Source of the DNA: an uncultured Hyphomicrobiales bacterium
GTDB lineage: Bacteria > Pseudomonadota > Alphaproteobacteria > Rhizobiales > Ancalomicrobiaceae
DNA length: 64,000 nucleotides
Assembly: GCA_903930435.1 (NCBI GenBank)
Contig: CAIYYN010000042.1
Coordinates: 1 to 64,000, forward strand
Direction: 5' to 3'
Shown here: in pieces, positions 10,405 through 19,872 of the stretch
Numbering within the stretch: position 1 is the stretch's first letter
Layout: each line of letters begins with the position of its first letter
The notes under the pieces: model-generated
Database searches by the model: none
What the model saw: the letters and a program-made list of their open reading frames with translations, nothing else
Told to the model about the DNA's origin: nothing
Position numbers and translations under genes: made by a program

Positions 10405-11748
10405 TCAGCAAAAGACCGAAGCATAAAGTCGGTCTCTGACAAGAGATTGGGCCGTCAACATGGGATGCTTTGCAGGGACAGGCGGGTTTTCCAAGCCTGC
10501 GACCTCAATGAGTTCGTCGGCGCGCCAGGCTCCAGGATGCGTCGCCAGCGCGGCAACAGGAACGTCATCCGGCTCCGCGCCGCGCATCGCCTTTTTGGCT
10601 GAAGCGCCAAGGCAACGGATGGAATAGGACTCGGAGGCGTCCGGCGAAAGTGTGATTCGAACGCGGTTGTCCCAATCGATCGTCTGCCCCGGGTGCAACT
10701 GCTTCGTCTCAAAACCGTCTCTCCCGGCCTCGGCAAAAAGCCAGAGATGTGGTGTGGCACGCGTTCTGGTCACCTGCGGCATATGCGCGATCACACCGGA
10801 CAGCGTCCTGTGCAAGCGGGTGCCAGACTGCGTTGCCGACCGAATTTCGTCGAGCAATCGCTCAAGTCGTTCAAGCCGGGGATTGTAATCTGCTCCCGAC
10901 ACAGCACGCAGCAATCGGGCAAGCGTGCGCAAGCTGACCTCTTCCGGTTCGTCGATCAACTGGCGCGGATGAAGGTTAAGGTAACCGCCCACATGGCATG
11001 TCGTAGAGGCCGAGATGAGTCGGCTAGCATAGGCATCCAGCGCACTCGCTGCGCGCCCGAGACGGGTTGCGGTCGCCGCCAGCGTCGTGCTCGTCAGGCC
11101 AAGACCTTCGATCAACGGGGTAGCCTGGCGCATCTTCACACGGCGATAACGGTCATTCCGGTTTGAGGGATCTTCGCTCCAGGGCACGTTCTGTGCCTGA
11201 AGCAGCGCCATCAACTGCGATTTCCGAAGCGATAGTAATGGGCGGACGATCCGAACCCCATGCAACATGCGTTCTCCGGGCATGCCGGACAGCCCGTAAA
11301 CGCCGGAACCGCGCGCAAGTGCGAGCAAGAATGTCTCTGCCTGATCTTCGAGCGTATGAGCAATCACCAGTGTGTCGGCGTCGACCGCCTTCGCTGCGTC
11401 GGTGAGCAGCTTGTATCGCGCTGTTCGGGCGGCATTCTGGATATCAGACGAGGGCTTTTCGCCCGTCCATGTGAGTGTGATGTGCTGCAGGCCCAATTGG
11501 TTGGCCTGTCGGGCCACGAGTTCCGCTTCTGCGACAGATTCGGGTCGCAATCCGTGATCAACGGTCGCCACATGGGAGTCGGCAAAACGGGGATGCAGTC
11601 TGGCCCACCGGGCGAATAGAAACATCAGTGCGGTGCTGTCAGCTCCGCCGGATACACCGAGAACAATGCCGCGTGACGTCTCGAGCGGCTTGAACAGCGC
11701 TGCAAGATCGTCGTCGGTCATTGAGATCAGATCAGGTGCATTTGCCAC
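10405..11748 (-). CDS. tilS: tRNA(Ile)-lysidine synthetase
   Basis: Converts C34 of the CAU-anticodon tRNA-Ile to lysidine so that it reads AUA; essential in most bacteria. The PP-loop SGGADS is at residues 33-38, and RRVKMRQATPLIE belongs to the TilS core. The C-terminal region is divergent, as is usual in this family. Length is 447 residues. The start is read as GTG at 11748, overlapping the cpoB stop by 17 bp, which implies coupling to cpoB. An ATG at 11721 is the alternative. In related genomes tilS follows cpoB and is followed by ftsH; here ftsH lies 9 kb away. Confidence 0.94.
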   Translation of the reverse strand: MANAPDLISMTDDDLAALFKPLETSRGIVLGVSGGADSTALMFLFARWARLHPRFADSHVATVDHGLRPESVAEAELVARQANQLGLQHITLTWTGEKPSSDIQNAARTARYKLLTDAAKAVDADTLVIAHTLEDQAETFLLALARGSGVYGLSGMPGERMLHGVRIVRPLLSLRKSQLMALLQAQNVPWSEDPSNRNDRYRRVKMRQATPLIEGLGLTSTTLAATATRLGRAASALDAYASRLISASTTCHVGGYLNLHPRQLIDEPEEVSLRTLARLLRAVSGADYNPRLERLERLLDEIRSATQSGTRLHRTLSGVIAHMPQVTRTRATPHLWLFAEAGRDGFETKQLHPGQTIDWDNRVRITLSPDASESYSIRCLGASAKKAMRGAEPDDVPVAALATHPGAWRADELIEVAGLENPPVPAKHPMLTAQSLVRDRLYASVFC

Positions 11749-12967
11749 GGCTTTTCTCGGCGACCGCCCGGTCGCGCAAGGCCTTGGAAGCCTTGGGATA
11801 TTTCGTCAGAAGTTCATCATAGGCATTGCAGGCTGCCTTGCGCTCACCGAGCCCCTGATAGGCGAGACCAAGCTTCAACAGACTATCGGGCGCCTTAACA
11901 TCATCGGGATATTGGGTGTAGCTTTTCAGAAAGGCATCGGTTGCCTCACGATGCAGATTGCGCTGGAAATAGCTTTCGCCAAGCCAATATTGAGCACTAC
12001 CTGCGCGCCGGTCCGTCGGATGATTGGCAAGGAACGTCTTGAAGCTTTGGCCAGCCAATTCATATTCACCATTCAATATGTATCCGTAGGCAGCGTCATA
12101 TTCATCACGCGCACTGGGCGTTGGCTGAACGTTTGCATATTTGGGCGTGACACCCGGGACCGGCGCGACAATCGGTGCGGGTTGACGCGGAGCAACAGCT
12201 ACCTGCTGACCACGCCCCAGATCAATCGGGCCATCGGCGCTCAAGTCTTGGGCAGTCTCGTCTGTTCCTGAAATCTGGCCAAGGACCTTTGGTGGTGCCC
12301 CGAGGATCTGCTGTCCATTGAGGGGGCCTTGTCTTGGGCCAGTGTTTGGTCCGCCGATGGCAGCAGGCGGGAGCAGTGAGTCATCGTCGCTCATGGCAGT
12401 TGCCACCTGAGGCTCACCTTGCTGCGACGATCCGGCAGATCCTGCAGTGCCGAGTGTGCGATCCGGGGCGGCTTGCGCCAACCCCGACTGCATGTTCATG
12501 GTCGTACCTGGCGTAACCACTGGTGCCGCCTCCGTCTTTTTTGGCGGGACGGTCGGGCGCTTGCCGGGCGAGGGTGCATTTTCAAGTTCCTGGAGGCGGA
12601 AATCCGTATCCTTTTGAACCTTCAGCATCTGATCCTGCATCTGCCGAAGCTGGAATCCCATCTGCTCGATCTGGCCATTCAGATTGCGGATCTGGCCTTC
12701 CAATTGCTGGATGCGCAGGGCAGTCTCGGCTTCCCGACGCTGAGCATCGCCGTCGCCAAATAACCCTTGTGCCGACGCAACAGGAGCGTTGAGCAACACG
12801 ATGCAAAACAGGAAAAGCAGGATCAAAGGGACAAAGGGCCCCCGACCTTTTTGATCCGTTCTCGGCCGACTGATCGGCATGAAACGTCCGGTATGTTGCG
12901 ACTGAGTTGTAACGTTAACTAGCATCAATTGATTGCCCCCTTTCGGCTGCGGGCGTCTGAGCCGCAT
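11732..12967 (-). CDS. cpoB: Cell division coordinator CpoB (YbgF), Tol-Pal associated
   Basis: Periplasmic protein that links Tol-Pal outer-membrane constriction to peptidoglycan synthesis. A hydrophobic signal segment (PLILLFLFCIVLL, ending near ASA-Q) is followed by a coiled coil (RIQQLEGQIRNLNGQIEQMG), a Pro/Gln-rich linker and C-terminal TPR repeats beginning near DEYDAAYGYILNGEYELA. Start choice is difficult. ATG at 12967 has AGAGGTGG 6 bp upstream but makes a very long leader before the signal core. ATG at 12925 has GGGGG upstream. ATG at 12880 gives the best signal peptide but has no ribosome site. It overlaps tilS, and is separated from pal by glmM. Confidence 0.9.
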   Translation of the reverse strand: MRLRRPQPKGGNQLMLVNVTTQSQHTGRFMPISRPRTDQKGRGPFVPLILLFLFCIVLLNAPVASAQGLFGDGDAQRREAETALRIQQLEGQIRNLNGQIEQMGFQLRQMQDQMLKVQKDTDFRLQELENAPSPGKRPTVPPKKTEAAPVVTPGTTMNMQSGLAQAAPDRTLGTAGSAGSSQQGEPQVATAMSDDDSLLPPAAIGGPNTGPRQGPLNGQQILGAPPKVLGQISGTDETAQDLSADGPIDLGRGQQVAVAPRQPAPIVAPVPGVTPKYANVQPTPSARDEYDAAYGYILNGEYELAGQSFKTFLANHPTDRRAGSAQYWLGESYFQRNLHREATDAFLKSYTQYPDDVKAPDSLLKLGLAYQGLGERKAACNAYDELLTKYPKASKALRDRAVAEKSRGKCT

Positions 12968-13425
12968 TCGCCACCTCTTCTACGCCACATTTCAACGCAT
13001 TCGCCAAGCGTTCCGGCCAAAATTTGGCAAAGTTAAACTGCACACGCAATGTGGATCGAGCCCAGCCTTGTCATCGCGCCAAGCGACATAATCTGACAGA
13101 TGAACTATCTTGAACGGCACTTTTGTCATAATTGCGTCTGTGGCGAGTGGGGTGTGGCCGCACGGCGAACCCGGCCACTGCGGGTTCAAATACTTGACTT
13201 CCTGAAGCTATTGCACTTTGCCCACAGCAGCCGCGTGCTATCTTTCGGCACCATGCTGAATACATAGATAAACCTAAATCCGCCTGGAAAAAACCTTGTC
13301 GATATTGATCGGACTTTCGATTTCAATTAACGTTTTTTTAACTATCGGGAAAAATTTGCTTCGCTCGTAAAAACAATTGGCAATTTTTCGATGTTACTTC
13401 GAACATAAACGAGGGCTCGGGACGC
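12968..13425. other. Divergent intergenic region cpoB/glmM
   Basis: A 458-bp gap between oppositely oriented genes, AT-rich in its right half (13270-13400). It must carry promoters for both. I see a 7-bp inverted repeat (13154-13160/13172-13178) without a T-run, and no reading frame, tRNA or convincing promoter pair. Confidence 0.5.
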
Positions 13426-14772
13426 ATGGCGCGGAAATACTTTGGAACCGATGGGATACGTGGAACGGCAAACCGCTGGCCGATAACGCCGGATATCGCC
13501 ATGAAAGTCGGCATGGCAGTTGGCCTCGCATTGCGCCAACGACAAGGCCGCCTGCGCGCAGTCATTGGCAAGGATACGCGGCTGTCGGGTTACATGATCG
13601 AAACAGCGATGGTGGCCGGCTTCACGTCTGTAGGTGTGGACGTGTTCATGACGGGGCCGATCCCAACACCGGCGGTCGCCATGTTAACGCGGTCCCTGCG
13701 TTGCGATATCGGCGTCATGATCTCGGCCTCGCACAATCCCTTCGAAGACAATGGCATCAAGATCTTCGGACCGGATGGCTACAAGCTTTCCGACGAGATC
13801 GAGTTATCGATCGAGCGCTTGCTTGAAAGCGATCTCGCCCCTCACCTGGCCCGATCAAGCGATCTTGGTCGCGCCAAGCGTGTCGACGGCGTCGCAGATC
13901 GCTACATCGAATTTGCCAAGCGTACATTGCCGCGCAACCTGTCCCTGCAGGGCGTGCGCGTAGTGGTGGATTGCGGAAATGGCGCGGCCTACAAGGTCGC
14001 ACCGGATGCCCTTTGGGAGCTCGGTGCCGATGTTTTCCGCCTGGGTGTCGAACCGGATGGCACCAATATCAACAAGGATTGCGGCTCAACCTCCCCCGGC
14101 AAACTGATTGCCAAGGTTCTGGAAACACGCGCCGACATTGGCATCGCGCTTGATGGCGATGCGGATCGCGTGATCGTGGTCGACGAAAAAGGTCAGGTCG
14201 TTGACGGTGATCAGCTCATGGCCGTTGTCGCCACCTCGTTCAAGGAAGACGGTCGTCTGACAAAGCCGGGCATCGTCGCAACGATCATGTCGAATCTCGG
14301 ACTGGAACGCTATCTCGGCGACAATGGACTGACGCTGGCGCGCACCAAGGTGGGTGACCGCTATGTCGTTGAGCACATGCGCGAATATGGCTACAACGTT
14401 GGAGGCGAGCAGTCCGGCCACATTATCCTGAACGACTATTCGACAACCGGTGACGGCCTCGTGGCCGCGCTCCAGGTTCTCGCAGTCGTCACACGACAAG
14501 GCAAACCCGTTTCCGAGGTATGTCGGCGCTTTGAACCCGTGCCACAGATCCTGAAAAATGTCCGCTTTGGCGGAGACAGCCCGCTTGAAAACGACAAGGT
14601 TCAGGCATCGATCGCTGACGCATTGAAGCGGTTGGGCAATCAGGGCCGACTGGTGATCCGGCCATCCGGCACGGAATCCCTGATCCGCGTTATGGCCGAG
14701 GGGGACGACGAGGTTCTTGTGACACGCGTTGTCGATGATATCGTCGAGTCCCTGAAGCGCGTAGCAGCCTGA
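13426..14772 (+). CDS. glmM: Phosphoglucosamine mutase
   Basis: Interconverts glucosamine-6-phosphate and glucosamine-1-phosphate on the path to UDP-GlcNAc, hence peptidoglycan and LPS. The 448-residue product has the active-site serine motif [14 protein letters not shown] with Ser102, the position known in E. coli. The metal loop DGDADR, the sugar loop GGEQSGHI and the phosphate loop [12 protein letters not shown] are also present. It starts with ATG after a GGGAC/GAGGG-rich leader. Usually it follows ftsH in related genomes; here it stands between cpoB and pal as a single gene with its own terminator. Confidence 0.97.
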   Translation: MARKYFGTDGIRGTANRWPITPDIAMKVGMAVGLALRQRQGRLRAVIGKDTRLSGYMIETAMVAGFTSVGVDVFMTGPIPTPAVAMLTRSLRCDIGVMISASHNPFEDNGIKIFGPDGYKLSDEIELSIERLLESDLAPHLARSSDLGRAKRVDGVADRYIEFAKRTLPRNLSLQGVRVVVDCGNGAAYKVAPDALWELGADVFRLGVEPDGTNINKDCGSTSPGKLIAKVLETRADIGIALDGDADRVIVVDEKGQVVDGDQLMAVVATSFKEDGRLTKPGIVATIMSNLGLERYLGDNGLTLARTKVGDRYVVEHMREYGYNVGGEQSGHIILNDYSTTGDGLVAALQVLAVVTRQGKPVSEVCRRFEPVPQILKNVRFGGDSPLENDKVQASIADALKRLGNQGRLVIRPSGTESLIRVMAEGDDEVLVTRVVDDIVESLKRVAA

Positions 14773-14790
14773 CGTTTGATGGACTTGGAT

Positions 14791-14824
14791 AAAAAAAGGG
14801 CAGCTGTCAAAGCTGCCCCTTTTT
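14791..14824. terminator. Bidirectional intrinsic terminator between glmM and pal
   Basis: GGGCAGCT (14798-14805), loop GTCAA, and AGCTGCCC (14811-14818). Seven A precede the stem and a T-run follows it, so it can stop transcripts from both strands. It sits between the converging ends of glmM (+) and pal (-). Confidence 0.93.
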
Positions 14825-14842
14825 CATTTCCGACAGGGCGTG

Positions 14843-15334
14843 TCAGTTGCCGCTGTTATTCAGGACCGTGACAGCGCGACGATTCTGGTTAAAGCAGGAC
14901 TCTTCCTCACAGACCGCAACCGGGCGCTCCTTGCCATACGAAATCGTCTTCAGACGGGTCGACTGAATCCCGCGTGAAATCAGATAATTGCGAGCAGCCA
15001 CAGCGCGACGGTCACCCAGCGCAAAATTGTACTCGCGGGTGCCGCGCTCGTCAGCATGACCCTCGATGGTGATTGTGTAGCGCGGATAATTCTGCAGCCA
15101 CTTGGCCTGGCGATCCAGAACACCGCGAGCTTCCGGTGTCAGTTCCGACTGATCGACAACGAAGAAGACGCGATCACCGACGTTGACAACGAAATCCTGC
15201 GGGCTACCGGGCGCTGCGGCCGTTCCTTCCAGGCCGGTCTGCGATTGCTGGCTGGCGCAGGCGCTCAGTGCCAGTGCGGAAGCAACCAGTGCCGCAAACT
15301 TCGCGGTCCGACCGATGCGCATCAAACTCAACAT
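14843..15334 (-). CDS. pal: Peptidoglycan-associated lipoprotein Pal
   Basis: Outer-membrane lipoprotein that binds peptidoglycan and TolB during constriction. The lipobox LALSAC places the acylated Cys near residue 26. The OmpA-like domain follows, with the peptidoglycan-binding motif NFALGDRRAVAARNYL and the ending NRRAVTVL. Length is 163 residues, normal for Pal. ATG at 15334 has GGAG 9 bp upstream. Unlike in most relatives it is not downstream of tolB, which lies 18 kb away; it appears to be a single-gene unit. Confidence 0.96.
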   Translation of the reverse strand: MLSLMRIGRTAKFAALVASALALSACASQQSQTGLEGTAAAPGSPQDFVVNVGDRVFFVVDQSELTPEARGVLDRQAKWLQNYPRYTITIEGHADERGTREYNFALGDRRAVAARNYLISRGIQSTRLKTISYGKERPVAVCEEESCFNQNRRAVTVLNNSGN

Positions 15335-15582
15335 TATCGTAAACTCCTTCGAACCATTGGATACCTTTTGGTATCCCTAACGCCATGTGGTTAAATGATG
15401 GTGCAGAAGCATGGTGAACAGAAGTTTACCTTTGCAAATAACCGCTGTTTGCTTCGACTTCTTCACTGATCTTCAAGTATGGTCGAATGGTGACAGGCTT
15501 GCGGCGCTTCTACGTCACATTATCAGGATTGTACGAAGTCAAAAGCATCATCCGGATGTGTGCCAAATATGAAACACACCCA

Positions 15583-16878
15583 TCAGACGGTTTTCAGCCA
15601 ATCCGGAACGCGATCCCACCCAATCTGCTCTGCAATCGGCACGCGCCGTCGGATCGTTGCCCAGCGAGAGCCTTCGACCAGAACCTCTGGAATGAGATCA
15701 CGCGCGTTATATGTGGATGACATCGTTGCGCCATAGGCACCGGCGGTCGCAAAAGCAAGCAAATCGCCCGACTTGATCTCAGGCAGGGTCAGGCGCTTGG
15801 CAAATGTATCAGAGGACTCGCAGATTGGTCCGACGACGTCATAGTCTGTCATCTGCGTCCCTGGCACGGGTTCGCGCACAGGCACGATATCGTGGTGCGC
15901 ATCGTACATGGCTGGACGCACGAGATCGTTCATGGCCGCATCGAGCACGGCAAACTGCATGTGTCCAGCGTCCTTCACATAGGTGACGCCAGATACCAGA
16001 ATGCCTGCGTCGGCAACCAGCGTCCGACCTGGCTCGACAGCCAGTGCATATCCCTTGCCCGCAACCGTCGTTGCGATCGCATCAGCAATATCGGTCGGGC
16101 TGAGTTCGATCTGGTTCTCGTAGGGAATGCCAAACCCGCCGCCAAGATCGATGCGCGAAATGGCGAAACCTCGACCTTTCAGCATGTCTGCAACTTCGAG
16201 CAGGCGAGCATAGGTCGCAATCAGGGGCGCGGTCCGCATGATCTGCGAACCGATGTGACTGGCAATGCCTACAAGTTTCACATGCTCCAGTGACTTGACC
16301 TCATTATCGAGACGGTCAAGCAATGCGATATCGATACCGAACTTGTTGTCCTTCTTGCCCGTCGTGATCTTGGCGTGGGTTTCAGCATCAACATCCGGAT
16401 TGACGCGTAGAACCACCTCGGACACGAGCCCCAGCGAGCCTGCGATCGCGTCGATCAACCGGAGTTCTTCGAAGCTTTCAACGTTCAGCTGGTGAATGCC
16501 TGCCTTGAGAGCCGCCTCGATCTCTGAAGCCGTCTTGCCGACGCCGGAGAAAATCACCCGTTCGGCTAGCATCCCTGCAGAGAGAGCACGGTTCAGTTCG
16601 CCGCCGGAGACAATATCGACCCCTGCCCCTTCTAACGCAAAAAGCGAAAGAACGGCCTGATTTCCATTGGCTTTCATAGCATAGTGGATCTTGACGCCGA
16701 GCGGATCGAGCGCAGCGGCGAGCGCCCGATACCGTTCACGCAGACGCGTGGCAGAATAGCAGTAGAACGGCGTACCCACCTTTGCCGCAATTTCAGACAG
16801 TGAAACGCCTTCGCAGTGGAGTTCCCCGCCGAGATAGTGAAACGCGGACGGCGGCAGGCGGCGGGTCAAGTCGTGCAT
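15583..16878 (-). CDS. lysA: Diaminopimelate decarboxylase
   Basis: PLP enzyme making L-lysine from meso-diaminopimelate in the cytoplasm. YAMKAN carries the Lys that forms the Schiff base, GGGFGIPY binds the cofactor phosphate, EPGRTLVADAG and CESSDTFAK supply substrate-binding residues and the active-site Cys of the partner subunit. Length is 431 residues, as expected. There is no strong ribosome site before ATG 16878. Many relatives have argH just upstream of lysA; here the upstream neighbour is a DUF423 protein and rpoH. Confidence 0.96.
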   Translation of the reverse strand: MHDLTRRLPPSAFHYLGGELHCEGVSLSEIAAKVGTPFYCYSATRLRERYRALAAALDPLGVKIHYAMKANGNQAVLSLFALEGAGVDIVSGGELNRALSAGMLAERVIFSGVGKTASEIEAALKAGIHQLNVESFEELRLIDAIAGSLGLVSEVVLRVNPDVDAETHAKITTGKKDNKFGIDIALLDRLDNEVKSLEHVKLVGIASHIGSQIMRTAPLIATYARLLEVADMLKGRGFAISRIDLGGGFGIPYENQIELSPTDIADAIATTVAGKGYALAVEPGRTLVADAGILVSGVTYVKDAGHMQFAVLDAAMNDLVRPAMYDAHHDIVPVREPVPGTQMTDYDVVGPICESSDTFAKRLTLPEIKSGDLLAFATAGAYGATMSSTYNARDLIPEVLVEGSRWATIRRRVPIAEQIGWDRVPDWLKTV

Positions 16879-16967
16879 AATGGTCGAACTCGCTTGGTCT
16901 GGCGGAAATCAGCCAGCCCGTTAGCACGCGTGCGCGGTGAAGGCCAGCCAAGAGGCCGAGCATGGCT

Positions 16968-17330
16968 TCAATTGCGTCGAAAAATCACGCTCAGGGCCAC
17001 AACCAGCCAACCCAGGATATCCATGGATCCGCCGATGGGCGCGGCGTCGGGGAAAATGGCCCCGTAACCGAGCCCGCGAGACATCATGTCCGCCGAGAAA
17101 AGCACTGTTCCGACAAATGCTACCACCCAACCAAGTCGACCAGTGACGGGACGCAGATAGCGGGACGGAAAAGCGATGCTGGCAGCACCCAGCATTGGTG
17201 CATTGGCAACCAAAAGGCTTGAAGCAGTCGCCAATTCACGACCGGCTCCGGCATGTGCGGCCAGAGCTGCGACGCCAACCCCACTGGCCATCATCAGGCA
17301 CGCCAGCGAGAAAAAGACGCGGACAGACAT
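16968..17330 (-). CDS. DUF423 (YgdD-type) small membrane protein
   Basis: About 120 residues with four hydrophobic segments. The conserved features of the family are visible: a gly/ala-rich first helix leading to AAHAG, GWVVAFVGTVLFSADMM, and a C-terminal PIGGSMDILGWLVVALS segment. Function of the family is unknown. ATG at 17330 is chosen, although a TTG at 17360 would overlap the rpoH stop by 4 bp and could reflect coupling. It is immediately downstream of rpoH and may be co-transcribed with it. Confidence 0.8.
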   Translation of the reverse strand: MSVRVFFSLACLMMASGVGVAALAAHAGAGRELATASSLLVANAPMLGAASIAFPSRYLRPVTGRLGWVVAFVGTVLFSADMMSRGLGYGAIFPDAAPIGGSMDILGWLVVALSVIFRRN

Positions 17331-17356
17331 CCCGCCCGCGTCTGATGCTTCGTCAA

Positions 17357-18286
17357 TCAATGTGAGCCCGCCGACGCATGCGCCGCAGCGATCTTGGCTG
17401 CACCCTGGGCATTGGCAATCGCCAGGGCGCCGGCCTTGACGGCTTCCTGCACCTTTTCAAAGGCACGCACTTCAATCTGTCGAACACGTTCACGGCTGAC
17501 GCCGAACTCGTCCGAGAGATCCTCCAGTGTCATTGGATCATCGACCAGCCGACGCGCTTCAAAGATCCGGCGTTCACGGTCGTTGAGCACGCCAAGAGCC
17601 GATTGCAGCAACATCCGGCGACCATCAAGTTCCTGGGATTCACCAAGGCGGGTCTCGGCGCTTTCAGTCTCGTCGACGAGCCAATCCTGCCATTCCGACG
17701 ATTCCTCATCGGACCGAAGCGGCGAATTCAACGACGCATCACCACTCAGGCGACGGTTCATCGAATTGACCTCTTCCTCGCTGACGCCAAGCTTGGTCGC
17801 GATCGCCTTGACCTGATCTGGCTTCAGATCGCCCTCATCAAGCGCCTGTATCTGGCTCTTCATGCGCCGAAGATTAAAGAACAGCCGCTTCTGGTTTGCC
17901 GTCGTTCCCATCTTGACGAGGCTCCAGGAGCGCAAGATGTATTCCTGGATCGATGCCTTGATCCACCACATCGCATACGTCGCAAGCCGAAAACCCTTTT
18001 CAGGCTCGAACCGCTTGACGGCCTGCATGAGACCAACGTTGCCTTCAGAGATCACTTCCCCAATCGGCAGGCCATAGCCACGATAGCCCATCGCAATTTT
18101 CGCGACCAGTCGCAGATGCGACGTCACAAGTTGATGAGCAGCTTGGGGATCCTGATGTTCATGATAGCGCTTCGCAAGCATATATTCTTCTTGCGGCTGC
18201 AGCATCGGGAACTTGCGAATTTCGTTCAGGTAACGGGATAAACCGCCTTCGAGCGACGCAAGTGCCGGTAATGAGACCTGGGCCAT
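17357..18286 (-). CDS. rpoH: RNA polymerase heat-shock sigma factor RpoH (sigma-32)
   Basis: Directs RNA polymerase to heat-shock promoters. The 309-residue product has sigma region 2 (GNVGLMQAVKRFEPEKGFRL, ATYAMWWIKASIQEYILRSW), the RpoH-box segment QKRLFFNLRRMKS that distinguishes it from RpoD, and region 4 helix-turn-helix (LEDLSDEFGVSRERVRQIE). GGAGGG lies 8 bp before ATG 18286. Two hairpins lie directly upstream in the leader. The C-terminus is Ala-rich (AIANAQGAAKIAAAHASAG). Alphaproteobacteria often carry two rpoH copies; only one is in this window. Confidence 0.97.
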   Translation of the reverse strand: MAQVSLPALASLEGGLSRYLNEIRKFPMLQPQEEYMLAKRYHEHQDPQAAHQLVTSHLRLVAKIAMGYRGYGLPIGEVISEGNVGLMQAVKRFEPEKGFRLATYAMWWIKASIQEYILRSWSLVKMGTTANQKRLFFNLRRMKSQIQALDEGDLKPDQVKAIATKLGVSEEEVNSMNRRLSGDASLNSPLRSDEESSEWQDWLVDETESAETRLGESQELDGRRMLLQSALGVLNDRERRIFEARRLVDDPMTLEDLSDEFGVSRERVRQIEVRAFEKVQEAVKAGALAIANAQGAAKIAAAHASAGSH

Positions 18287-18304
18287 TTATGCACCCTCCT
18301 GTTT

Positions 18305-18344
18305 CGCCGCCTTCTCAGCGGCGCCTTTCAGTCTTCTTGGACTG
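18305..18344 (-). promoter_or_regulatory. Paired hairpins in the rpoH leader
   Basis: CGCCGC/GCGGCG (18305-18310 with 18318-18323, 7-nt loop) and CAGTC/GACTG (18329-18333 with 18340-18344, 6-nt loop) stand side by side just upstream of the rpoH ribosome site. They may affect translation or stability. The Shine-Dalgarno bases themselves are not in the stems, so a ROSE-type thermometer is not shown. In the rest of 18287-18587 I see only the terminator listed separately. Confidence 0.4.
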
Positions 18345-18518
18345 TCTGTATTTCCGGGAGACCCCGACCATCGGCGATCTCCTGACGACACCCTTATCGG
18401 GCTGCCATGCGATCATCTTACTCCTAAGTACCGCGAAAAGGCGACAAAAGTTTCGCGCCTGCCAGTCACATTGTTTTGATTTCTTGAACTAAGCCTTAAC
18501 GACAGGTAACCAACACTA

Positions 18519-18551
18519 ATCCCCGCCAGACGGGTCTAGCGGGGATTTTTT
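18519..18551 (+). terminator. Plus-strand intrinsic terminator with no upstream gene
   Basis: ATCCCCGC (18519-18526) pairs with GCGGGGAT (18539-18546) and is followed by six T on the plus strand. No plus-strand gene lies upstream for 3.7 kb. It may end a small RNA transcribed away from rpoH. On the minus strand the same hairpin lies 42 bp past the CDGSH gene but lacks a T-run. Confidence 0.65.
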
Positions 18552-18587
18552 GCCGCAATGAGGCAAGGTCATTATGCACGATGCACA

Positions 18588-18824
18588 TCAGAGCGACGCG
18601 TGTGTCCCATCGCAGGTCTGCGGTGTCTTTGATTGCTTGCAGCCACAGAAATAGACGGTTCCATCCTTCTCAGCGGTGAAGGGCTTCGGCGTCAATCCCG
18701 TGTCCTTGTGGCTGCCGTCGCACAGCGGCTGCTTCGAGGACTTTCCACACGAACACCAATAAACTGTCTGACCAGCAGTCATTTCAAGGGGATAGGGTGA
18801 TTTTTGAGCTATAACAGGTGTCAT
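18588..18824 (-). CDS. Double CDGSH-type iron-sulfur protein
   Basis: Small protein (78 residues) with two CDGSH 2Fe-2S motifs: CSCGKSSKQPLCDGSH and CGCKQSKTPQTCDGTH, each giving three Cys and one His ligand. Family members in bacteria are thought to act in redox sensing or Fe-S handling, but the role here is not known. The longest frame starts 21 codons upstream; I prefer ATG at 18824 because the extra N-terminus is not protein-like and homologues begin shortly before this point. Single-gene unit between rpoH and the PhyH-like gene. Confidence 0.85.
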   Translation of the reverse strand: MTPVIAQKSPYPLEMTAGQTVYWCSCGKSSKQPLCDGSHKDTGLTPKPFTAEKDGTVYFCGCKQSKTPQTCDGTHASL

Positions 18825-19002
18825 GTGATGGTCTCTTTCTCTCTGGAATTCTGGACCCATTGCAGACCGAGACTGGCCCACTGTCAACCATGCGTCTAGT
18901 GTGATTCATAGATCAGTGTGTTTCGGTCACTGACCGGCGTCAGGTGATCGGGCAAGACACAAGGCTGCCCCGCTCCCGACGCGCAGTTTCGAGGGTGGTC
19001 AG

Positions 19003-19872
19003 TCAACCGAACAAGCGATTGCGCAGCTTGCGCCAGGCAGCAATAAAGATGCCTCCACGCCAGAGCCAGGCTCGCCGACGCTGATCGCGCGGAGAAAAGC
19101 GTTCTGATTGCCACGGAAATTGACGACCTGTGTCGTTCGGTGTCGGGGGCAGACCAAACACCAGCACATAAGCCCATCGAGGCTGATCGGTCATGTTGGC
19201 ACCTGCTCCATGCACGGTCCGCGTCTTGTGCAAGACACAGCCGCCAGCCGGCAACGGGCAATCCACCGCAAGTGATGGGTCTATGGCAACCGAGCAATCC
19301 AGCGCATGGACATTGCCTTTTCCATCGGCAGGAACATGAGGCACAACAGGCCCGAGGTGAGAGCCGGGGATATAGCGCATGCAGCCGTTTTCCGTGTTAA
19401 CGGGCTGCAAGGCGAGCCAAAAGTTGATCTCATTGTAGGTCCGAGCCGGATCTCCGAAGGCCTCGTCCTGATGCCACGGCGTAATCGACTGGGACCCCGG
19501 CGGCTTCACGATACAGTGGCTCTGTGTGAGGCGGACATTGGGCCCCAGAACCTCTTGCGCAATCCTCTTGGCGTTCCGGTAGAAGTCCGTCTGTCGCAAG
19601 ATGGGCGCGTAGCGCTCCGGACCTGCCAGCTGTGGCAGCCTTGGATTATCCGGGTCGGTTTCGTCGCCCGCCATATCGTAAAGTGCACCCTCGTTGTATC
19701 CCGCCTGTCGGGCAAACAACGCCTCCAACTCTTGTCGGATCAACCAGACATCTGCCGCACCGGTCATTTGATCCAGTGTCAGAAACCCATTTATTTCAAA
19801 AAACTGTTGTTCATCCGGTGATAGCCAGGACGGCTCGGCAGAACTCACGCGTTTTGCGGACACCGCAATCAT
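19003..19872 (-). CDS. Phytanoyl-CoA dioxygenase (PhyH) family protein
   Basis: Fe(II)/2-oxoglutarate-dependent oxygenase of 289 residues. The iron-binding facial triad is visible as WHQDEAF (His and Asp) and a distal His in RTVHGAGANMTDQPRWAY, whose Arg would bind 2-oxoglutarate. RYIPGSHLGP is another family stretch. The C-terminus is basic (RDQRRRAWLW..RKLRNRLFG), which could contact membrane or nucleic acid. The substrate is not predictable; PhyH relatives hydroxylate lipids, amino acids and small metabolites. The ribosome site is weak. Gene stands alone. Confidence 0.85.
   Translation of the reverse strand: MIAVSAKRVSSAEPSWLSPDEQQFFEINGFLTLDQMTGAADVWLIRQELEALFARQAGYNEGALYDMAGDETDPDNPRLPQLAGPERYAPILRQTDFYRNAKRIAQEVLGPNVRLTQSHCIVKPPGSQSITPWHQDEAFGDPARTYNEINFWLALQPVNTENGCMRYIPGSHLGPVVPHVPADGKGNVHALDCSVAIDPSLAVDCPLPAGGCVLHKTRTVHGAGANMTDQPRWAYVLVFGLPPTPNDTGRQFPWQSERFSPRDQRRRAWLWRGGIFIAAWRKLRNRLFG

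Noticed and set aside
13154-13178. Inverted repeat GTGGCCG/CGGCCAC between cpoB and glmM as a terminator
   Set aside because: Not followed by T on either strand, and lies upstream of both genes.
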